From the NCBI GenBank assembly GCA_052387235.1, contig JBQTJJ010000109.1, positions 1 through 25,173 on the forward strand: a stretch of DNA of 25,173 nucleotides. The letters are read 5' to 3'. The position numbers were made by a program, and so were the translations under genes. Below the pieces are notes generated by a model, which was not told the origin of the DNA, did no database searches, and saw only the letters and a list, made by a program, of their open reading frames with translations. This document shows, one piece after another, positions 20,978 to 25,173 of the stretch (its first letter is position 1; the number at the start of each line of letters is the position of its first letter). Source of the stretch: JBQTJJ01 sp052387235. Lineage in GTDB: Bacteria; Actinomycetota; Acidimicrobiia; Acidimicrobiales; GCA-2861595.

Positions 20978-22531
20978 GTGATCCGGCCCCGTGGCCGTTC
21001 GCTCCCGGGCGGCGACGCACCGGTCGTCCACCTGGTGATGCCGCCGTGGGCCGGCATCGGCATCCACCGCACCTTCGGCCACCGCATGCCCCCCATGGCG
21101 TTGCTGGTCCTGGCCGCCCTGGCCCGCCGGGAGGGGTGGACCGTGCGCTTCATCGACCTCAACGGCGAGCGGGTCCCGCCCGAGGCGCCCGACCTGGTGG
21201 GGATGAGCGTCTGGACGATGCTGGCGCCGCAGGCGTACCAGCTGGCCGACGCCTACCGCCTGCGGGGCATCCCGGTGGTGCTGGGCGGCGTCCACCCCTC
21301 CATGCTCCCGGGAGAGGCCCTGCGCCACGCCGACGCCGTGGTGGTGGGCGAGGCCGAGTCGGTGTTCGCCCGGGTCCTGGCCGACGCCGCCGCCGGGCGC
21401 ATGGAGGGCGTGTACCAGGGCACGTGGGGCGGCATGGACGCGGTGCCCAGGGCGGGGGAGTGGACGGACCTGCTGGAGGCGTCGCCGCCGCTGCGGTACC
21501 TGCCCCGCAACACCCTGCAGACCACCCGGGGCTGCCGCTTCAACTGCGACTTCTGCTCCGTGATACGGATCAACGGGCGGGGCTCGCGCCACCGCGACCC
21601 GGACGAGGTGGTGGAGGAGCTGCGGGAGATGAAGCGGCGGGGCCAGAAGTTCGGGCCCTTCTTCCACGTCTCGTTCCTCGACGACGACCTGGCCGCCGAC
21701 CTCGACTTCGCCGCCGCCCTGTGCGAGGCCATCGTGCGCTCGGGCATCAAGATGTCGTGGGCGGCCCAGGCCTCCATCGGGCTGGCCGGCGACCCGGCCA
21801 TGGTGGCCCTGGCGGCCCGGGCCGGCTGCAGCGTCCTGTTCACCGGGTTCGAGAGCATCTCGCGCGAGACGCTGATCGAGTGCAACAAGAAGAACCGGCC
21901 TCACAAGTACGGCGAGTCGGTGCAGCGCCTCCACGACCACAAGATCCTGGTGGAGGGCGGCTTCATCTTCGGCTTCGACCACGACGAGCCGGCGGTGTTC
22001 GACGAGACGGTGGCGTTCGTGGACGGCATCGGCGTGGACGCGGCCCACTTCTCCATCCTCACGCCCCTGCCCGGCACCCAGACCTTCGCCCGCATGGCCG
22101 GCGACGGGCGCATCGTCAGCTACGACTGGGGCGAGTACGACCTCTACCACGCCGTGTTCGAGCCGGCCCGTATGACGAGGGAGCAGCTCCAGGCCGGCCT
22201 GTGGCGGGCCTACCGGGGCTTCTACGGCGCCGGCCGGCGGGCCCGGCGCTGGCGCCGGCACGTGGGCATGCGCCTGCACTGGGCCGTGGGCTCCACCATC
22301 ACCCTCACCAACGCCAACTACTCGGCCCGCTTCCGGCCCCGACCGAGCACCCGTCCCCGCTACGTGGCCGACCCCGACGACCTGCGCACCCTCCGGCTGG
22401 TGAGCAGCGCCCCGGCCCAGGAGGCCATCACCACCGCGGTGGCCCAGTTCGTGGCCAAGCCCCGGGTCAAGGCGCCGGCGCCCGAGGCCGGCCCGACCAC
22501 CACCACCACCACCACCACCGTCGCCGGCTGA
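20978..22531 (+). CDS. B12-binding-domain radical SAM protein
   Basis: The 517-residue protein has an N-terminal cobalamin-binding-like Rossmann domain (about 15-150; VMPPWAGIGIHRTFGHRMPPMALLVLAAL, PDLVGMSVWTML, IPVVLGGVHPSMLPGEAL, VVGEAE). The DxHxxG histidine motif is not evident. A radical SAM core follows with the [4Fe-4S] motif Cys186-x3-Cys190-x2-Cys193 (TTRGCRFNCDFCSV). SFLDDDLAADLDFAAALCEAI and LFTGFESISRETLIECNKKN are typical of the class B group that includes BchE- and HpnP/HpnJ-like enzymes. The C-terminal 150 residues are Arg-rich and end in eight threonines from an ACC repeat (about 22496-22519). Members act as methylases, cyclases or lipid-modifying enzymes; the product cannot be named. 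It appears to be monocistronic. Confidence 0.88.
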   Translation: MIRPRGRSLPGGDAPVVHLVMPPWAGIGIHRTFGHRMPPMALLVLAALARREGWTVRFIDLNGERVPPEAPDLVGMSVWTMLAPQAYQLADAYRLRGIPVVLGGVHPSMLPGEALRHADAVVVGEAESVFARVLADAAAGRMEGVYQGTWGGMDAVPRAGEWTDLLEASPPLRYLPRNTLQTTRGCRFNCDFCSVIRINGRGSRHRDPDEVVEELREMKRRGQKFGPFFHVSFLDDDLAADLDFAAALCEAIVRSGIKMSWAAQASIGLAGDPAMVALAARAGCSVLFTGFESISRETLIECNKKNRPHKYGESVQRLHDHKILVEGGFIFGFDHDEPAVFDETVAFVDGIGVDAAHFSILTPLPGTQTFARMAGDGRIVSYDWGEYDLYHAVFEPARMTREQLQAGLWRAYRGFYGAGRRARRWRRHVGMRLHWAVGSTITLTNANYSARFRPRPSTRPRYVADPDDLRTLRLVSSAPAQEAITTAVAQFVAKPRVKAPAPEAGPTTTTTTTTVAG

Positions 22532-22547
22532 GCCGCCGGCCGGGTGG

Positions 22548-22991
22548 TCAGGTGGTGGGGCCCTCCGCCGCCGGGCCCGCCAGCACCACCGCCCCGTGCT
22601 CGTCCATGGTCCAGAACGGGTTGTGGGCCACCTCCCACGGGTGCCCTTCGGGGTCGATGAACACCGCCGAGTAGCCGCCCCAGAAGGTGGGGCCGGGCTC
22701 GCGGGCGATGGTGGCGCCGGCAGCCCGGGCCTCGGCCACCACCGCGTCGACCTCCCCGGGCGAGCGGGTGTTGTGGGCGAGGGTCACGCCGCCCCAGCCC
22801 TCGCCGGCGGCGACGCCCGAGTCCTCGGCCAGGCGGGCCCGGTCCCACAGGGCGACCACGGTGGCGCCGGCCTGGAAGAACACCACGTCCTCGTCGTCAC
22901 CCGTCCGGCGCCAGCCGAGGGCCGAGTAGAAGGCGAGGGCCCGGCCCAGGTCCCGCACGCCCAGGGTGACGAGGCTGAGCCGCTGCTCCAC
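22548..22991 (-). CDS. VOC-fold (glyoxalase/bleomycin-resistance-like) protein
   Basis: The 147-residue protein shows the two-module VOC pattern: LSLVTLGVRDLGRALAFYSALGWRRTGDDEDVVFFQAGATVVALWDR in the first half, then DAVVAEARAAGATIAREPGPTFWGGYSAVFIDPEGHPWEVAHNPFW. GHPWEVAHNP carries the usual C-terminal metal-ligand Glu. GTG 22991 begins the domain correctly; no strong RBS. Substrate unknown. It converges on the radical SAM gene with only 16 nt between stops, and is followed upstream by the methyltransferase on the same strand (32-nt gap), possibly one transcript. Confidence 0.88.
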   Translation of the reverse strand: MEQRLSLVTLGVRDLGRALAFYSALGWRRTGDDEDVVFFQAGATVVALWDRARLAEDSGVAAGEGWGGVTLAHNTRSPGEVDAVVAEARAAGATIAREPGPTFWGGYSAVFIDPEGHPWEVAHNPFWTMDEHGAVVLAGPAAEGPTT

Positions 22992-23023
22992 GCCGGCCAG
23001 TCTGCCAGCGCCGGCGCCAGCCG

Positions 23024-23974
23024 TCAGGGCCGGGTGGCGGTGACGATCCAGGCCCGGGAGGGGAACCGGACGCCGGCGCCGGTGTCGGCCGCGGCCAGGG
23101 TGGCCCGCAGGCGGGCCAGCGCCTCCCGGCGCTCGCGGCCGCGGAGGTGGGCCAGCCCGTCCTTGGCGAAGCCGAGGGTGCTCACGAAGTCGAAGGCCCG
23201 GTCGACGTCGGGCCCGAACGTCACCTGCTCCGCCGCGTCCTCCACCTCGACACCGGCGAAGCCGGCGCCGGCCAGGACGCCGGCCACCATGCGGCGATCG
23301 GCCAGGCCGAAGGCGCCCGGCGTCCCCGCCGGCAGGGGCGGCGCCGGCCGGCCCAGGGCCACCGCCTCCCGCACCGCCGACATCCACCGGTTGTGCTCCA
23401 ACCCCTGCCACGCCACCAGGGCCAGGCGCCCTCCCCGGCGCAGCGCGGCGGCCAGGTTGGCGAAGGCGGCGGGCGGGTCGGTGAAGTACATGGCGCCGAA
23501 GCGGCTGAGCACCACGTCGAACGACGCCGGCTCGAACGGGTGGGTCTGGGCGTCGGCCTCCTGGTAGGCGGCGTTGGCCAGCCCCTCGGCCCGGCTCCTG
23601 GCCCCGGCCTGCCTGACCATGGGCGCCGAGACGTCCACGCCCACCACCCGGCCGGCGGTGGCGATCCGGGCCACCTGGCGGGTGGACACGCCGGTGCCGC
23701 AGCCCACGTCCAGCACCTCGCTGTGCGGCTCGAGCCGGGCCGCGGCCAGGAGGCGGTGGTCGTAGCGGGCGGCCAAGGCGTCGTGCTGCTCCTCGTACTC
23801 GGCCAGCTGGAGCATGGAGATGTCCTGCGACACGGACGAGGCGGGGACGCCGAACTGCTCGGCCATCTCCGCCAGCGCCGCCGGCTCGTCCCGCACCAGC
23901 TCGAGGATGGTGCGGCGGTTGCCGGCGGACAGGGCCAGCAGGGCGTCGTCGAGCCGGGTCGCGAGCGCGGTCAC
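23024..23974 (-). CDS. Class I SAM methyltransferase with truncated N-terminal HTH
   Basis: The 316-residue protein has an N-terminal ArsR-like helix-turn-helix (about 1-58; LLALSAGNRRTILELVRDEPAALAEMAEQFGVPASSVSQDISML). It stops after the recognition helix with no wing, and runs into the methyltransferase. SAM motif I is VLDVGCGTGVST (87-98), with VVGVDVSAPMV and FDVVLSRFGAMYFTDP as motifs II and post-II, like UbiE/COQ5-type small-molecule methyltransferases. Full ArsR-methyltransferase fusions are known in actinobacteria; here the HTH may be vestigial or a dimerisation element. Start GTG 23974 is supported by TAGAAT (23987-23982) 7 nt upstream, a leaderless arrangement. Substrate unknown. 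Confidence 0.85.
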   Translation of the reverse strand: MTALATRLDDALLALSAGNRRTILELVRDEPAALAEMAEQFGVPASSVSQDISMLQLAEYEEQHDALAARYDHRLLAAARLEPHSEVLDVGCGTGVSTRQVARIATAGRVVGVDVSAPMVRQAGARSRAEGLANAAYQEADAQTHPFEPASFDVVLSRFGAMYFTDPPAAFANLAAALRRGGRLALVAWQGLEHNRWMSAVREAVALGRPAPPLPAGTPGAFGLADRRMVAGVLAGAGFAGVEVEDAAEQVTFGPDVDRAFDFVSTLGFAKDGLAHLRGRERREALARLRATLAAADTGAGVRFPSRAWIVTATRP

Positions 23975-23981
23975 AACGGTA

Positions 23982-23987
23982 ATTCTA
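23982..23987 (-). promoter_or_regulatory. -10 element of the methyltransferase gene
   Basis: On the minus strand TAGAAT is followed by 7 nt and then GTG 23974, placing the transcript start at the start codon. This is one of three such leaderless-type starts in the window. Confidence 0.5.
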
Positions 23988-24023
23988 GTGAATGCTGGAA
24001 ATATCGGCCTCCGCGCCTTTATT

Positions 24024-24046
24024 TCGGAATGTCCATCGGACATTCC
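24024..24046. promoter_or_regulatory. Perfect inverted-repeat operator between divergent genes
   Basis: Arms CGGAATGTCC (24024-24033) and GGACATTCCG (24037-24046) are exact complements with an ATC spacer. It lies 50 nt from the methyltransferase start and 71 nt from the regulator start, in a region less GC-rich than its surroundings. It is a likely binding site for the adjacent HTH regulator, controlling one or both genes. Confidence 0.65.
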
Positions 24047-24116
24047 GACCAGCGAGGTCCCGGTCGGAGCGGCACACTGGGGGGATCCCTCGGGCTGGCG
24101 GGAGGACGACTCGTTG

Positions 24117-24764
24117 GTGACCTTGCAAGCGCAGGCCCGAGCCCTCGGCGACGCGACACGCCACGAGATCTTCCGCTACCTGTTCGGCGCCGAGGGGCCC
24201 GTGGACGTGGCCGAGCTCACGGGTCATCTGGGGCTGCACCACAACGCGGTCCGCCAGCACCTGGCCAAGCTGGTGGCGGCCGAGCTCGTGATCGAGAGCC
24301 GAGCGCCGAGTCGCGGGCCGGGGCGGCCGCGGCTGTTGTACCGGGTGGCGCCGGCGGCCGAGAGCCGCTGGGGGGGGACCGGGCCCTACGAGCGGCTCAG
24401 CCAGCTCCTGGACGAGATGATCCGCACCGGCGCCGGGCCGGTGGAGGTCGGGCAGCGGGCGGGCCGGCGCTACCGGGAGGCCGTGGCCCGCTCCGGCGAC
24501 GCAGTGGCCGACGTCGCCCTCCTCATGGCCCGCCAGGGGTTCGAGCCCGAGCCCCGGCTCCGGGGCCGGCGGGTCGACGTGGTCCTGCGGGCGTGCCCGT
24601 TCGAGTCCCTCGCCCGTGCCGACCCGGGCACCGTCTGCGCCCTGCACCTCGGCATCGCCCAGGGGTTCCTGGAGGACGCCGGCGTGGCCGTCGACGACCT
24701 GGTGGCCAACGACCCGTCTCGGGCCGGCTGCCGCCTCCGCCTCCAGGTGGGCGCCGCCGGCTGA
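24117..24764 (+). CDS. ArsR-like HTH regulator with C-terminal Cys cluster (SufR-like)
   Basis: The 215-residue protein begins with a winged-helix domain (about 5-80; ARALGDATRHEIFRYLFGAEGPVDVAELTGHLGLHHNAVRQHLAKL, wing RGPGRPRLLYRV). A helical middle part precedes a C-terminal domain with Cys160 (ACPFESLA), Cys174 (VCALHLG) and Cys205 (GCRLRLQ), plus His177. The spacing resembles SufR-type regulators that bind a [4Fe-4S] cluster, so redox or iron sensing is plausible but inferred. Start GTG 24117 lies 11 nt after GGGAGG; TTG 24114 is closer to ideal spacing and cannot be excluded. It is divergent from the methyltransferase across a perfect palindrome. Confidence 0.8.
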   Translation: MTLQAQARALGDATRHEIFRYLFGAEGPVDVAELTGHLGLHHNAVRQHLAKLVAAELVIESRAPSRGPGRPRLLYRVAPAAESRWGGTGPYERLSQLLDEMIRTGAGPVEVGQRAGRRYREAVARSGDAVADVALLMARQGFEPEPRLRGRRVDVVLRACPFESLARADPGTVCALHLGIAQGFLEDAGVAVDDLVANDPSRAGCRLRLQVGAAG

Positions 24765-24779
24765 GCGGGCCCGCCGGCG

Positions 24780-24826
24780 TTCCGGGAAGCCCTACGTCCG
24801 CCTGGCGGACGTGAGCCTTCCCGGAA
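24780..24826. terminator. Bidirectional terminator hairpin
   Basis: Outer arms TTCCGGGAAG (24780-24789) and CTTCCCGGAA (24817-24826) and inner arms ACGTCCGCC (24794-24802) and GGCGGACGT (24804-24812) make a long, nearly continuous stem between the converging regulator and antitoxin-like genes. No T-tract is present. Confidence 0.7.
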
Positions 24827-24831
24827 TGCAG

Positions 24832-25086
24832 TTACGCGTCCGCCGGCGGCGGAGGGGGCGGGGTGGGGGGGGTTGTGCCGCCGGGTTCGCCGGCGTCCCC
24901 GTCCTTGTCCTTGGTCTTGTCCAGCTTGTGGGCCATGTCCTCGACCTTCTCGAGCTTGTCGTGGAACCTGCCCTTGGTCTTCTTGTCGACGAAGCCGGTG
25001 GCCTTGTCGACGCCGGAGGCGATCTTGTCGCCCTTCTCGTCGACCACCTTCTTCATCGTCTTCGCGAGCTTTCCCAGTTTGACCAT
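24832..25086 (-). CDS. Small charged antitoxin-like protein (Rv0909/MT0933 type)
   Basis: The 84-residue protein starts at ATG 25086 behind AGAGGAG (5-nt gap). A Lys/Asp-rich helical region (KLGKLAKTMKKVVDEKGDKIASGVDKATGFVDKKTKGRFHDKLEKVED) matches the repetitive amphipathic pattern of actinobacterial antitoxins of the Rv0909 group. The tail is disordered, ending in a Pro run. No toxin partner is visible in the window; one could lie to the right, or the protein may be a stand-alone stress protein. Confidence 0.65.
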   Translation of the reverse strand: MVKLGKLAKTMKKVVDEKGDKIASGVDKATGFVDKKTKGRFHDKLEKVEDMAHKLDKTKDKDGDAGEPGGTTPPTPPPPPPADA

Positions 25087-25173
25087 GGCGACTCCTCTGG
25101 TGGATCAGCGCCCACCATCGTTGTACACCCGCCCCGGGAATGCGGGGACCGCCGCCGGCGCGGGCGCCGGTGG
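25087..25173. other. Right edge, non-coding as far as visible
   Basis: The last 87 nt hold the RBS and presumably the promoter of the small antitoxin-like gene. A possible -10 lies near 25120, where TGTACA reads on both strands. No further gene start is recognisable. Confidence 0.3.

Noticed and set aside
1..25173. CRISPR arrays, tRNA or rRNA genes, insertion sequences, integrases
   Set aside because: I saw no spaced direct repeats of array type, no cloverleaf-like sequence, and no transposase or integrase motifs.

Overview
The window is very GC-rich DNA with dense, often translationally coupled genes. GTGA and ATGA stop/start overlaps are frequent, and GTG starts are common, some apparently leaderless behind a TANNNT -10 box. 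GlnR-type nitrogen boxes, a HemD-winged-helix regulator, an antitoxin of the Rv0909 type and secreted proteins with Ala-rich signal peptides point to a high-GC actinobacterium, possibly Acidimicrobiia. That placement is inference; there is no rRNA or other taxonomic marker in the window.

Layout. (1) 1-3711, minus strand: a three-gene operon resembling the glycine/sarcosine/betaine reductase (Grd) system: a GrdE-type subunit, a GrdB-type subunit and a GrdC-type subunit that runs off the left edge. The GrdB gene is interrupted by an in-frame UGA exactly where the family carries selenocysteine, followed by a perfect 7-bp hairpin at SECIS distance. It should be read as one selenoprotein gene (1073-2389), not two ORFs. 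(2) 3826-6197, plus strand: a membrane protein with a Pro/Thr-rich linker, coupled to a membrane GAF-GGDEF diguanylate cyclase. (3) 6278-7918, plus strand: MsrB, an HExxH metalloprotease-like protein and a small Cys-rich protein behind a palindrome resembling a metal-sensor operator. (4) 8048-16114, minus strand: a nitrogen-assimilation cluster, nirB-nirD-(DmsB-DmsC fusion)-narB, then a HemD-winged-helix regulator. GlnR-like boxes precede nirB and the regulator, and a perfect 18-bp-arm palindrome sits just before narB. (5) 16318-20643: an SRPBCC protein and two secreted proteins, one preceded by a hairpin-rich leader. (6) 20978-25086: a B12-type radical SAM protein, a VOC-fold protein, a methyltransferase with a truncated HTH, a divergently transcribed regulator with possible Fe-S ligands and a shared palindromic operator, and a small charged antitoxin-like protein.

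How the parts work together. The nir/nar cluster would reduce nitrate to nitrite (NarB) and nitrite to ammonium (NirBD). The membrane-anchored Fe-S fusion between them suggests that NarB may receive electrons from the quinone pool. The Grd-like operon is the most unusual part: a UGA-decoded reductase component in an organism that looks respiratory and nitrate-assimilating. Its GrdE partner lacks the cysteine motif that I recall as the source of the carbonyl cofactor, which suggests altered chemistry or a different substrate.
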